NCBI GenBank assembly: GCA_036491115.1
Contig: DASXCQ010000020.1
Coordinates: 1 to 64,000, forward strand
Length of the DNA: 64,000 nucleotides
Source: DATEPR01 sp036491115
Lineage (GTDB): Bacteria; Actinomycetota; Actinomycetes; Mycobacteriales; Pseudonocardiaceae
Reading direction: 5' to 3'
The notes under the pieces were generated by a model that saw nothing but the letters and a program-made list of their open reading frames with translations, was not told the origin of the DNA and searched no databases. Shown piece after piece: positions 18,443-26,980 of the stretch. Both the position numbers and the translations under genes were made by a program. How positions within the stretch are numbered: position 1 is the stretch's first letter; each line of letters starts with the position of its first letter.

Positions 18443-19642
18443 ATGGACCGCGCGGCACAACTGATCTCCGAGCTGGACGCTGATCCTGCCGTCACCGCCC
18501 AACGGTGGGCTTCGGGCGGCTCGCACGGCACGGACGTGCACTGGCCCGACTTTCTTGTGCTCGCCCTGCAACACCGGGTGCCCGGACTGGCGCTCGACGC
18601 GTTGCGCGAGATCGGCTGGTTCGGCCGGGTTTCGCTGAGCATCACCGACGATCTGGCCCGGCGGGCGACGAGCGCACGGCTGCGTCAGCAGGAACTGGAA
18701 ACGGCCATCGGCGAGCTGTACGACCGCGAACCGGAGGTCGTCAGCCGGTGCGTCCTGTTCAAGGGTGCGAATCTCTACGGCTACTACCGCAAGCCGGAAC
18801 ACCGGCTGATGTCGGACTTCGACCTGCTCATGTCGGACGACGACCACGCCGCCCTCGCGCCACGCTTCGCCGAGCTGGGCTACTGGATCAAGGACAGCCT
18901 CAACGGACCCACCTACTTCCGCCGCAAACCCGGTGCGGTGGCCCAACTGTGCATCGACGCGCACATCTGCGGGCCGGCCAAGTACTCCCGTCCGGCCGAG
19001 GCGCTGTCGGCCGAGTGGCTGACGGACAGCCTGCCGGCGCCCGCCAACGGACTGCCGTGCCGCTACATGTCGCCGGACCTCCAGGCGCTCAACCTGCTTG
19101 CCCATTCCCACGAGCACGCGGCGAGCTGGATCCACGCCGTGCTCGACGACGACATCAGGCTGATCAGGGCGCTCGACCTCGAAGTGCTGTGCGCCGGGTC
19201 GACCGTGTCCGCCGACGACGTCTGGCAGCGGGCCCGTCGCTTCGGGCTGGCCGCCGAGGTGGCACTCGGTGTGTGGCTACAGGCGCAGATCCGTGGCGCA
19301 CTACCGGCGGGACTCACGCCACTGACGCCGCTCGCCGACACCGTGGCCGAATTCGGCGAGACGTTCGCCGCGCCCGCCGGCGCCGTGGCCCGCTGGAGCA
19401 CGAAGGTCGCCGACCGGATCTTCCGCACGGACCGGATCGAGCTGGCATTCGCCGACCTGGGACTACACGGTTCGGCAGCGGACTGGCTGAAGTACTTCGA
19501 CATGGAGAAGCAGGTGCTGATCGGCCCACGCGAGGAGGTCGAGAAGATCGCTGCTGCCGCACGGGATCGAGTGCCGGACGACCCGGCGCACGTGGACCGC
19601 GGTCGATCGGCCGCCATGGCATCGGAACATACTGCGTCATGA
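18443..19642 (+). CDS. Nucleotidyltransferase family protein (NTP_transf_5-like), second copy
   Basis: A 399-residue relative of the protein encoded at 7672. The core reads VLFKGANLYGYYRKPEHRLMSDFDLLMSDD in two short pieces around the KG and DFD elements, giving the predicted metal-binding aspartates. A long helical C-terminal region follows. ATG 18443 is preceded by AGGGAG. It overlaps the next gene, a thymidylate-kinase-like protein, by ATGA, and the pairing of a PF14907 member with a small kinase is reminiscent of lasso clusters in which peptides are phosphorylated or nucleotidylated. Substrate unknown. Confidence 0.7.
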   Translation: MDRAAQLISELDADPAVTAQRWASGGSHGTDVHWPDFLVLALQHRVPGLALDALREIGWFGRVSLSITDDLARRATSARLRQQELETAIGELYDREPEVVSRCVLFKGANLYGYYRKPEHRLMSDFDLLMSDDDHAALAPRFAELGYWIKDSLNGPTYFRRKPGAVAQLCIDAHICGPAKYSRPAEALSAEWLTDSLPAPANGLPCRYMSPDLQALNLLAHSHEHAASWIHAVLDDDIRLIRALDLEVLCAGSTVSADDVWQRARRFGLAAEVALGVWLQAQIRGALPAGLTPLTPLADTVAEFGETFAAPAGAVARWSTKVADRIFRTDRIELAFADLGLHGSAADWLKYFDMEKQVLIGPREEVEKIAAAARDRVPDDPAHVDRGRSAAMASEHTAS

Positions 19643-20532
19643 ACATCACGCAGACGCCGGCCGGGCTGGTCGTCAACATCCTCGGCCCCGACGGTTCCGG
19701 AAAATCCACCCTGGCAAAAGGTCTTGCGGTGAAGCTCCGCGCCGGCGGGGCGACCACCACGCTGTGCCGCTGGTCCGACATCGTCAACGGCAGGCTGTCC
19801 ACCGACGAGTCGCTGTGCACGCTGCTGCAGGAACTCTATGTCGAGGCATGGCGTGCCCTCTACATCGGCGCCACCGACGACCGGTCACGGCGACTGCTGC
19901 AGGCGCCACCCAGCTTCGCCGAGTTCCATGCGGCCGGACTCGAATCCGAAGCCCCGAACCAGCCGGTCGGGGCAACGAGTTCCGGCATGACCGCGTCCGC
20001 GCTACTGGAGTTCGTCGCGGACGTGTTGATCGCCGCGCAGGTCGTGCGCCCACTCGTCCAGGCAGGCCACGTCGTAGTCGCGGACAGCTCCGGGATCAAG
20101 AACGTCGGCAAGGTTCTCAGCGTGGCAGGGGTCGTGGACAACGACGCGCCGAGCCAGTTCGTTGGCCTGCTGCGGACCGCGGTGCTCGACGCCTACCGGT
20201 CGTCCTTTCTCACTCCGGAGATCGGGATCGTGCTCGACGTCGACCCCGCGGTGTGCCGGCGCCGGCGGCTGAGCCAGCGTGGCCGCGTTGGTCCGGTGGA
20301 GGACCTGGCGTTCGCCGGACGGACGGAGGACTCCTTCGTCGAACTGCAGCGCGACATGCTGGACCAGTATCTGCGCGTCGCCGCCGAGTCGGCGTCCTGG
20401 CACGTGATCGAGGCGACCGACCTGACCCCGGAGGAACTGGTCGACCACGCGGCCGCCCTCGTCCACGGCGTTCTCACAGGTCGTTCGGAACAGCCAAGTC
20501 CGGTGGGGCCCGCGACAAGGGGCGCCCAGTGA
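19639..20532 (+). CDS. Thymidylate-kinase-like P-loop kinase
   Basis: A 297-residue P-loop protein with GPDGSGKS at residues 16-23, a DRSRR stretch, a DSSG segment near the expected DR(Y/F) site, and an arginine-rich RRRRLSQRG lid. It is larger than canonical thymidylate kinases (about 210 residues), with an insert of around 60 residues in the middle, so the acceptor may not be dTMP. Roles to consider: phosphorylating a nucleotide or nucleotidylated intermediate, or a phosphonate to a phosphono-phosphate as FomA/FomB do. It lies between a nucleotidyltransferase and the radical SAM gene in the long phosphonate operon. Confidence 0.65.
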   Translation: MNITQTPAGLVVNILGPDGSGKSTLAKGLAVKLRAGGATTTLCRWSDIVNGRLSTDESLCTLLQELYVEAWRALYIGATDDRSRRLLQAPPSFAEFHAAGLESEAPNQPVGATSSGMTASALLEFVADVLIAAQVVRPLVQAGHVVVADSSGIKNVGKVLSVAGVVDNDAPSQFVGLLRTAVLDAYRSSFLTPEIGIVLDVDPAVCRRRRLSQRGRVGPVEDLAFAGRTEDSFVELQRDMLDQYLRVAAESASWHVIEATDLTPEELVDHAAALVHGVLTGRSEQPSPVGPATRGAQ

Positions 20533-20568
20533 GCCATCCGTCGACTATCCGGGCAGGGAAGTGTGACG

Positions 20569-22476
20569 ATGTACAAGAACGTAGCAATCGTCCAGCAGGG
20601 AGTGTGGTCGATGGCGTTGCAGTCGATGCCGCTCGCCGCTGGCTACATGAAATCGATGATTCTGGCCGACGACGATCTCCGGTCGGCGGTCGACGTCCGC
20701 ATCCACAACTTCGACGGCGCGGACAACCTCGCGCGCATGGCGGCTGAGGTCTTCTCCGACGATCCGCCGGACGTGTTGGCGTTCTCGGTGTTCGGCTGGA
20801 ACCTGCGGCGGTTCATCGCACTCGCCGAGACCTACAAACAGGTCAAGCCCGACGGCCTGGTGATCTTCGGCGGTACGCATGTCGCCAATCAGGCCGACCG
20901 CATGTTCGCGATCGCGGAGCCGGTCGACGTCATCGCCAACGGCGAAGGCGAACGGACCTTACGGGACATCGTCCGCACCGTCGTGGGTTCGTCCGGCGGT
21001 GTGACGCCGGAAGACCTGGCCACGATCGGCGGGATCTCCCTGCGTACCGGTCGATACACGGGATTCACCACGGCGGAGCCCGAGCGGATGACCGAGCTGG
21101 ACGACATACCGTCGCCCATCCTGTCCGGCGCCATTCCCCTGCTCGACCGCAATGGGTCGTTCCTGTACGACGTGGCGCTGCTGGAAACCAGTCGCGGCTG
21201 TCCGTACAAGTGTGCCTTCTGCTACTGGGGTGGTGCGGTTGGGCAGAAGATCCGGACGTTCTCCCGTGAGCGGCTGCGTGACGAGGTCGAACTGCTGGCC
21301 AAGTACGAGACCGAGACCCTGGTCCTGTGCGACTCCAACTTCGGCATGCTTGAAGACGACGCCGAATTCGTGGAAGACGTCATTCACATACGCGAGCGAA
21401 CCGGCTACCCGAGGGCCATCGAGACGTCATGGGCCAAGAACAAGACCGCGCGCTTCTACAACATCGTCGACCGGATGGCGGGCGCCGGCCTGCGCAGTTC
21501 GTTCACGCTGGCGTTGCAGACACTGTCGAAGCGGGCGCTGACCGACATGAACCGCCGCAACATGCGCATGAACGACTGGCAGGACATGGTCACGTGGTTG
21601 AACGACCGCGACCTCGACTGCTACGCGGAGTTGATCTGGGGTGCGCCGGGGGAGACGCTGACCAGCTTCCTGGCCGGTTACGACGAGCTCTCCGAGAAAG
21701 TGTCGCGGATCGCCGCTTATCCGCTGCTGATTCTGCCCAACACCGACTACAGCGACCGGCGTGCCGAATTCGGCTTCGTCACGGTCCGCGGTGACGACGA
21801 CGACTTCGAGTACATCCTGAGCCACCGGACGATGACAGTGGCGGACAACCGCCGGGCACAGCAGTTCCTGTACTGGGCCAGGACGATCGCCGAGAACTCG
21901 GTGCTGCGCAACGTGTGGCTTCCGTTGCGGGAGTTGGCCGGTACCAGCCAGTCCCAGATGATCCTGTCGTTCAACGACTGGGTGAACGAACGGTCCGATG
22001 CGGACGCGCAGATGTTCTGGACCAAGGAGGTTTATCAGGTCGACTCGAACACCGTCGCCGAAACCCTCAAGAAGATCTACTCGGGCGACACGTTCGGGTG
22101 CCTGCTGTCGAACTGGTGGGCGCAGTCTGGATCGGCCGGCATCGACAGTCGCGTCGCGCGGTTCATCGCCGATGTCATCCGTTTCGACCTCGCGACGATG
22201 CCCATCTACGAGACGGAACCGTCCACCGAGCCCGACGGGGCGCTCGCCGGCCACGGCACCGACTACGTACGCGACACGGTGGCGTTCGACCACGACCTCG
22301 CCGCGATCTTCGCCGAGCGGAAGGCCAAGGGCAGCTGGACCGTGAGCGAGCCAACGGCGTGGCGACCGTTGTTGGCCTTCAAAGCCGGCTTCGCGAACCA
22401 CATCGACAGTCACGAGGTGGCGGCGCAGTTCATCGGGCGGATCATCGACGACTGCCACGTCGGCGCGCTGCGGTAG
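20569..22476 (+). CDS. B12-binding-domain radical SAM enzyme
   Basis: A 635-residue protein. Residues 1 to about 150 form a B12-binding-type Rossmann domain (LAFSVFGWN, then VIFGGTHVAN and IANGEGERT) without the DxHxxG motif. The radical SAM domain has the cluster motif CPYKCAFC (Cys211, Cys215, Cys218), followed by a helical C-terminal region. Relatives methylate unactivated carbon or phosphorus; in phosphonate pathways Fom3 and PhpK are of this class, and others modify RiPP peptides. Here the substrate could be a nucleotidylated phosphonate or the peptide. ATG 20569 is preferred for its spacing from AGGGAAG (20555-20561); GTG 20563 adds two residues. Methyl transfer is an inference; some members catalyse other radical chemistry. 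Confidence 0.8.
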   Translation: MYKNVAIVQQGVWSMALQSMPLAAGYMKSMILADDDLRSAVDVRIHNFDGADNLARMAAEVFSDDPPDVLAFSVFGWNLRRFIALAETYKQVKPDGLVIFGGTHVANQADRMFAIAEPVDVIANGEGERTLRDIVRTVVGSSGGVTPEDLATIGGISLRTGRYTGFTTAEPERMTELDDIPSPILSGAIPLLDRNGSFLYDVALLETSRGCPYKCAFCYWGGAVGQKIRTFSRERLRDEVELLAKYETETLVLCDSNFGMLEDDAEFVEDVIHIRERTGYPRAIETSWAKNKTARFYNIVDRMAGAGLRSSFTLALQTLSKRALTDMNRRNMRMNDWQDMVTWLNDRDLDCYAELIWGAPGETLTSFLAGYDELSEKVSRIAAYPLLILPNTDYSDRRAEFGFVTVRGDDDDFEYILSHRTMTVADNRRAQQFLYWARTIAENSVLRNVWLPLRELAGTSQSQMILSFNDWVNERSDADAQMFWTKEVYQVDSNTVAETLKKIYSGDTFGCLLSNWWAQSGSAGIDSRVARFIADVIRFDLATMPIYETEPSTEPDGALAGHGTDYVRDTVAFDHDLAAIFAERKAKGSWTVSEPTAWRPLLAFKAGFANHIDSHEVAAQFIGRIIDDCHVGALR

Positions 22477-22487
22477 GGCGGCGCACC

Positions 22488-24284
22488 ATGAACCTGGACG
22501 TACTTGAATCCCTGCTCGGTCTGGAGACCGACGGCCGGTACGAGAGAGCGGACGAGATCATCGACCGGACGGCCAACGCCATCGCCGGTGCGGAGCACCG
22601 GTACGGCGCCACGGCGGGGCAGACCGCGCGGATCGCCGGACGCTTCGCCGAACTGATGCGGAGCAACCAGTTCTGGCCGAGTGGCCGGATCCTCAACAAC
22701 GCCGGTTCTAAGCAGGCGCAGTTGGCATCGTGCTTCGTGATCTCGATCGAGGACAGTCTCGCCTCGGTGTTCGACGCGGTGACCCTCGCGGCGAAGTGCC
22801 ACAGCACCGGCGGCGGCACCGGATTCGACCTGTCCAGGATCAGGGAGCGAGGCACCCCGATTCGCAGCACCGAGGGCGGCTGCTCGGCCGGCCCACTGCC
22901 CTGGCTGCACCTGCTCAACGCCGAGACCGACGCCGTCATGCGGGGCGGGAAAATGCGGGGCGCGAATCTGGCGTCGCTGCGCATCGACCATCCCGACGTG
23001 ATCGAGTTCATCCGGGCCAAGCGGAAGGTGGGCGACCTGGGCAACTTCAACCTGTCGGTCACCATCCCCGACGAGTTCATGGAGGCGATGGCGAAGGGAG
23101 AGACCTATCATTCGGTTAGCCGGATGGGCGCCGGTCCACCCCGACCGATGGACACCCGGCACGTCTGGGACGAGATATGCCGGCAGAGTTGGCGGACCGG
23201 TGACCCGGGCATCCTGTGGGTCGACAATATCAACCGGTTGAATCCACTCGCCGTGGTGGCCGGACCGATCGAGACGACGAATCCCTGCGGCGAGCAGACG
23301 ATGTACCCATACGAGGCGAGCAATCTCGGGTCGATCAATCTGGATGCGTTCGTCACCCCGGATGGCACCTTCGAGATGACCGGCTTCGAACAGACCGTGG
23401 CGGAGTCGACGCGGTTTCTCGACGACGCGGTCGACATCAGTCGCTATCCGGACCCGCGTATCGGTCGGATGGCGAACCGGTACCGGCGGCTGGGCCTTGG
23501 CGTGATGGGCTGGGCCGATGCCCTCGTGCACCTGGGAATCGCCTACGACTCGGCGGAAGCACTGAGTTTCGTCGAGCGCGTCGGCCGGTCGTTGCGGACG
23601 GTCAGCCAGTCGACCAGCAGTACGTTGGCGCGGGCGCGCGGTCCCTATCCTGCTTGGAGTCCGGCCATTTCCACCGAACCGGTCCGCAACTGCGCCGTCA
23701 CCAGCATCGCGCCCACCGGCACGATCTCGATGATCGCCGGCTGCTCGGCGGGTATCGAACCGAGATTCGCGGCAGTGTACGTGAAGGACGTCATCGGCGA
23801 CGACGGCGTGACCTACGTCGACGAGGACCTGGTGCATGACGTGCGGCGCTATGGTGCCGTGGATCGCTCGCAGGCGATCGGAATGATCGAGCGGGCCGGC
23901 AGTCTCGATTCACTGCCCGTACCCGCGCTCCGCCGGCAGCGGTACCGCTACGCCTACGACATCTCACCCAGCTGGCACGTCAGCACCCTGGCGACCTGGC
24001 AGGCGTTCGTCGACAACGGGGTGTCGAAGACCGTCAATCTGCCCAGGGACTTCCCCGTGACGTCGGTCAGCGATCTCCTGGCCAGTTCGTGGTCGTTGGG
24101 GTGCAAGGGCATTTCGATCTACCGTGAGGGTTCTCGGGACCGAGACCTGATGACCGCGGTGTCGTTCGCCAAGGACCGACAGCGCCAGACTCCCACTCCG
24201 CTGGGCGATGGCTCCAACTTCCGACAGAGCAAGGAAATCGCTGACAGGTTTCGATCGCGCGCACAGGAGAACCGGGTTCCATGA
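22488..24284 (+). CDS. Class II ribonucleotide reductase-like enzyme lacking a redox cysteine
   Basis: A 598-residue RNR-barrel protein closest in pattern to AdoCbl-dependent NrdJ: STGGGTGFDLSRIR, NPCGEQ with the presumed thiyl-radical Cys267 and Glu269, SIAPTGTISMIAG, GIEPRFA and GCKGISIYREGSR. Two expected parts are absent. The cysteine that follows the radical cysteine by 11 residues in class II enzymes (E-x-CNLGSI) is Ser278 here (EASNLGSI), while its partner Cys82 (LASCFV) remains. There is also no C-terminal Cys pair for reduction by thioredoxin. Normal ribonucleotide reduction needs both thiols of the first pair, so the enzyme may carry out redox-neutral or other radical chemistry in the pathway. 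It is embedded between the radical SAM gene (11-base gap) and the aminotransferase gene (ATGA overlap). Confidence 0.8.
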   Translation: MNLDVLESLLGLETDGRYERADEIIDRTANAIAGAEHRYGATAGQTARIAGRFAELMRSNQFWPSGRILNNAGSKQAQLASCFVISIEDSLASVFDAVTLAAKCHSTGGGTGFDLSRIRERGTPIRSTEGGCSAGPLPWLHLLNAETDAVMRGGKMRGANLASLRIDHPDVIEFIRAKRKVGDLGNFNLSVTIPDEFMEAMAKGETYHSVSRMGAGPPRPMDTRHVWDEICRQSWRTGDPGILWVDNINRLNPLAVVAGPIETTNPCGEQTMYPYEASNLGSINLDAFVTPDGTFEMTGFEQTVAESTRFLDDAVDISRYPDPRIGRMANRYRRLGLGVMGWADALVHLGIAYDSAEALSFVERVGRSLRTVSQSTSSTLARARGPYPAWSPAISTEPVRNCAVTSIAPTGTISMIAGCSAGIEPRFAAVYVKDVIGDDGVTYVDEDLVHDVRRYGAVDRSQAIGMIERAGSLDSLPVPALRRQRYRYAYDISPSWHVSTLATWQAFVDNGVSKTVNLPRDFPVTSVSDLLASSWSLGCKGISIYREGSRDRDLMTAVSFAKDRQRQTPTPLGDGSNFRQSKEIADRFRSRAQENRVP

Positions 24285-25519
24285 CACATGTCGCGAGCCA
24301 CAGCAACGGCCGGCGAACCGTACCCGACCTGCCGGCCCCCTGGCCCCACGCCCGTCCGGCGTACCTCGACGCGGCGACGGCCGTCCTGCGGTCCGGTGAA
24401 TGGTCCGACTACGCGTACGGGGAACTCGTGCGCGGCTTCGAGATCCAGGTGGCGCGGTACCACCAGCGGCGGTTCTGTCTGTCCACCAGCAGTGGCACGT
24501 CGGCGCTGCAGGCCGGCTACGTCGGTCTCGGTCTGGCGCCCGGGGACGAGGCCATCGTGCCCACCTACAGTTTCCATGCGACCGTGGCCCCGTTGTTCAT
24601 GCTGGGTGTCGTGCCCGTGTTGTGCGACGTCGAGGCCGACACGGGCAACATCGACGTGGCGGACGCGGCGTCGCGGGTGACCGAGCGGACCAAGGCGGTC
24701 GTCGTCACCCACATGTGGGGACTGCCGGTCGACGTTGCGGCCGTGACCCGGTTGTGCCGGACCTTCGGCCTCGCGCTCGTGGAGGACTGTTCCCACGCGC
24801 ACGGCGCCCGTGTCGGCGGCCGGGTCGTGGGCAGTTTCGGTGACGTTGCAGTCATGAGCCTGGGTGGCCGGAAGATGGTCACCGGCGGCTGTGGCGGTGC
24901 CCTGCTGACCGACAGCGAGGAGACGTTCCATCGCGCGCTGCCCGTCGGACACGCGCACGAGCGTGCGGAACTCCATCTGCCCGCCGAGGATGTCGCGGTC
25001 GGGCTGGGTGCCAACTTCCGGATGAGCCCTGTCGCGGCGGCCATCTGTGCCGAGCAGTTCAACGACCTCGACGCCCGCATCGCCGTTAAGACGTCGGTCC
25101 TGGACGGCCTCGGCGAACGCCTGCTGAGCAACGACTGCGGTCTCACACCTCCGGTGCGTGTGCCGGGCACGACCCGAGGCGGATGGTTCGGCTACAAGGC
25201 GCTGATGGACCGGGATCTGGACGCCGATCTGCTCGACACCTACGTGTCGCACGCGCGTGCCAGGGGTGTCGTGATCGACCGGCCGTCCAACAAACCACTG
25301 CACTGGCGTCGCATGTTCCGGACGCGGAGCCTGGAGCCGAGCTACTACCGGTTGCCGCAGGGGAGCGCCAGGCCGCTGTACGACATCGACGAGTTCGACG
25401 GCGCGAATCGCTTCTACCGGCGGAGCGTCAGCTTCCCCGCGGTTCACCTGCACGAGCCGTGTGACGGCCTGCTCGACGAGTATGTCAACGCCCTGACGGA
25501 GGTGGCTCATGAACTCTGA
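24281..25519 (+). CDS. DegT/DnrJ/EryC1-family PLP aminotransferase
   Basis: A 412-residue fold-type I PLP enzyme. It shows STSSGTSALQAGYVGLGL, VEDCSHAHGA with the Asp contacting the pyridine nitrogen, and a Schiff-base lysine in SLGGRKMVTGGCGG. This family mostly aminates keto-sugars, but several members act on small keto acids or aldehydes in antibiotic pathways. Within this operon it may introduce the amine that the N-oxygenase oxidises or that the amidotransferase condenses. Overlaps of 4 bases with the reductase-like gene before and 11 bases with the methyltransferase gene after place it in the same translation unit. Substrate not predictable. Confidence 0.85.
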   Translation: MTHVASHSNGRRTVPDLPAPWPHARPAYLDAATAVLRSGEWSDYAYGELVRGFEIQVARYHQRRFCLSTSSGTSALQAGYVGLGLAPGDEAIVPTYSFHATVAPLFMLGVVPVLCDVEADTGNIDVADAASRVTERTKAVVVTHMWGLPVDVAAVTRLCRTFGLALVEDCSHAHGARVGGRVVGSFGDVAVMSLGGRKMVTGGCGGALLTDSEETFHRALPVGHAHERAELHLPAEDVAVGLGANFRMSPVAAAICAEQFNDLDARIAVKTSVLDGLGERLLSNDCGLTPPVRVPGTTRGGWFGYKALMDRDLDADLLDTYVSHARARGVVIDRPSNKPLHWRRMFRTRSLEPSYYRLPQGSARPLYDIDEFDGANRFYRRSVSFPAVHLHEPCDGLLDEYVNALTEVAHEL

Positions 25520-26282
25520 GGAGCAGGTGTCGCCACGGTCCAGACCGATCAACAACGGCTACTTCTGCCCGGAAACCCGGCTGGTCACTATCGATGCCCG
25601 AGCGGATGACACGACGACGCGGGAGATCGACTTCCTCTTCGCCGTCAGCGGACTGCGGTCCGGCGGGACGGTGCTGGACGTGGGATGTGGCGCCGGCCGG
25701 CAGTCAATCGCACTGGCCCGACGTGGGTGCCGGGTCGTCGGTGTCGACAAGAGTGTGGAATTTCTCGCCGTCGCCGCCGAGCGGGCACAGCAGGCAGGCC
25801 TGAGCGTGGAGTTCCGGCACGCGGACGCGCGCGAGATGGACTTCACGGATCGATTCGACCTGGCCGTCAGCTTCTACACCGCGTTCGGCTACCACGACGA
25901 CGACGGAAACAGGCTGGTCGTCGAGCGGATCGTCCAGGCGTTGCGGACCGGTGGCCACTTCGTGCTGGACGTCACCAATCGTGATGCCGTCGCGCAGCGC
26001 ACGACCGAGGTCAAGGTTACCCGGGCCAACGGCCTGACAGTGGTCAAGGAGAACCATTTCGATCCCTACACCAGCCGCAGGCGCCTGGACTGGACCTACC
26101 TGGAGGGTGACCTCGTGACCAAGCGGGTCGCCATGGACCACCGGCTCTACGCCCTGCACGAACTGCTTCGGCTGTTCGGCGAGAGCGGTCTCGACGACTG
26201 CAACGCGTACGCCGACCTGGACCTGACTCCGTTCCACCCGGGGTCACGCCGCCTTCTCATCGTGGGGGCCAAACGACAGTGA
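25509..26282 (+). CDS. Class I SAM-dependent methyltransferase
   Basis: A 257-residue Rossmann methyltransferase with motif I VLDVGCGAGRQSIAL, an acidic end of strand 2 (VVGVDKS), FRHADAREMDF, and FDLAVSFYTAFGYHDD as the post-motif II region. The pattern is that of small-molecule N- or O-methyltransferases in actinomycete clusters. The ATG at 25509 lies inside the end of the aminotransferase gene, and the gene ends in a GTGA overlap with the flavin reductase gene. A methyl ester or N-methyl group on the product is plausible; the atom methylated is not predictable. Confidence 0.85.
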   Translation: MNSEEQVSPRSRPINNGYFCPETRLVTIDARADDTTTREIDFLFAVSGLRSGGTVLDVGCGAGRQSIALARRGCRVVGVDKSVEFLAVAAERAQQAGLSVEFRHADAREMDFTDRFDLAVSFYTAFGYHDDDGNRLVVERIVQALRTGGHFVLDVTNRDAVAQRTTEVKVTRANGLTVVKENHFDPYTSRRRLDWTYLEGDLVTKRVAMDHRLYALHELLRLFGESGLDDCNAYADLDLTPFHPGSRRLLIVGAKRQ

Positions 26283-26980
26283 CGGGAAACAGTCGGTTCG
26301 GGACAGAGGACGGCGAGTGGGTGGAGATCGCGCCGGCGGCCTTTCATCTGCCCTCTCCGGTGGTCATCCTGGGCACCGTCGACGACGCCGGAACCCCTGA
26401 CCTGTCGACGATGTCCGCGATCGGCGTGGTGTGCATCCAACCGGCACTGGTCTGCATCGGGATCAAGCCGACCCGCACGGCATACCGCAACCTCCGGCGC
26501 GACGGTCGGTTCAGCATCTCGCTCGTCGACACGTCAGACCTGGAACACGCGGATTTCCTGGGCACCAGGAAGCTGCGGCTCGACCCGGACAAGCTGGAGC
26601 GGGCGGCGGTTTCCTGGGCGATCGACGACGACAAGCTCCCGTACGTGAGGACAGCACCCATCGTGATGACCGGTGAGGTGCGCTCCGACCTTGGCAGACG
26701 CGAGCTGGCACTCGCCGGTGCGCCATCACACCGGGTCGCCATCGGTGAGATCACCAGGAGCATGGCCCGCAAGGACCTGGTGCGGGACGGCGAGGTCCTG
26801 ATGGAGGAGATTCCCTTCCCGATCTACCTGAATCGGCTCTACGCCCGAACCAGTGGCGAGGTGCTGGGGATCCAGCGGTTCACCGACGATCCGGCGGTCC
26901 GCGACGAGAAGATGCGTCTCTACGGACGGTTCCGAACCTACGACACCCCTGCCAGCGACGGCCCCGGCAACCCATCATGA
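26279..26980 (+). CDS. Flavin reductase-like split-barrel flavoprotein
   Basis: A 233-residue FMN-binding split-barrel protein of the flavoredoxin/flavin-reductase type, longer than the roughly 170-residue HpaC group. It shows PVVILGTVDDAGTPDLSTMS, VCIGIKPTRTAYRNLR and FSISLVDTSDLEHADFLG, the pattern in which Thr/Ser residues bind the FMN phosphate. It could supply reduced flavin, or electrons to the diiron N-oxygenase. GTG 26279 overlaps the methyltransferase stop, and the gene ends in an ATGA overlap with the regulator gene. Confidence 0.75.
   Translation: MTGNSRFGTEDGEWVEIAPAAFHLPSPVVILGTVDDAGTPDLSTMSAIGVVCIQPALVCIGIKPTRTAYRNLRRDGRFSISLVDTSDLEHADFLGTRKLRLDPDKLERAAVSWAIDDDKLPYVRTAPIVMTGEVRSDLGRRELALAGAPSHRVAIGEITRSMARKDLVRDGEVLMEEIPFPIYLNRLYARTSGEVLGIQRFTDDPAVRDEKMRLYGRFRTYDTPASDGPGNPS

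Noticed and set aside
20533..22487. Cobalamin riboswitch for the B12-dependent genes
   Set aside because: The gaps before the radical SAM and RNR-like genes are only 36 and 11 bases, too short, and no B12-box-like sequence was seen.
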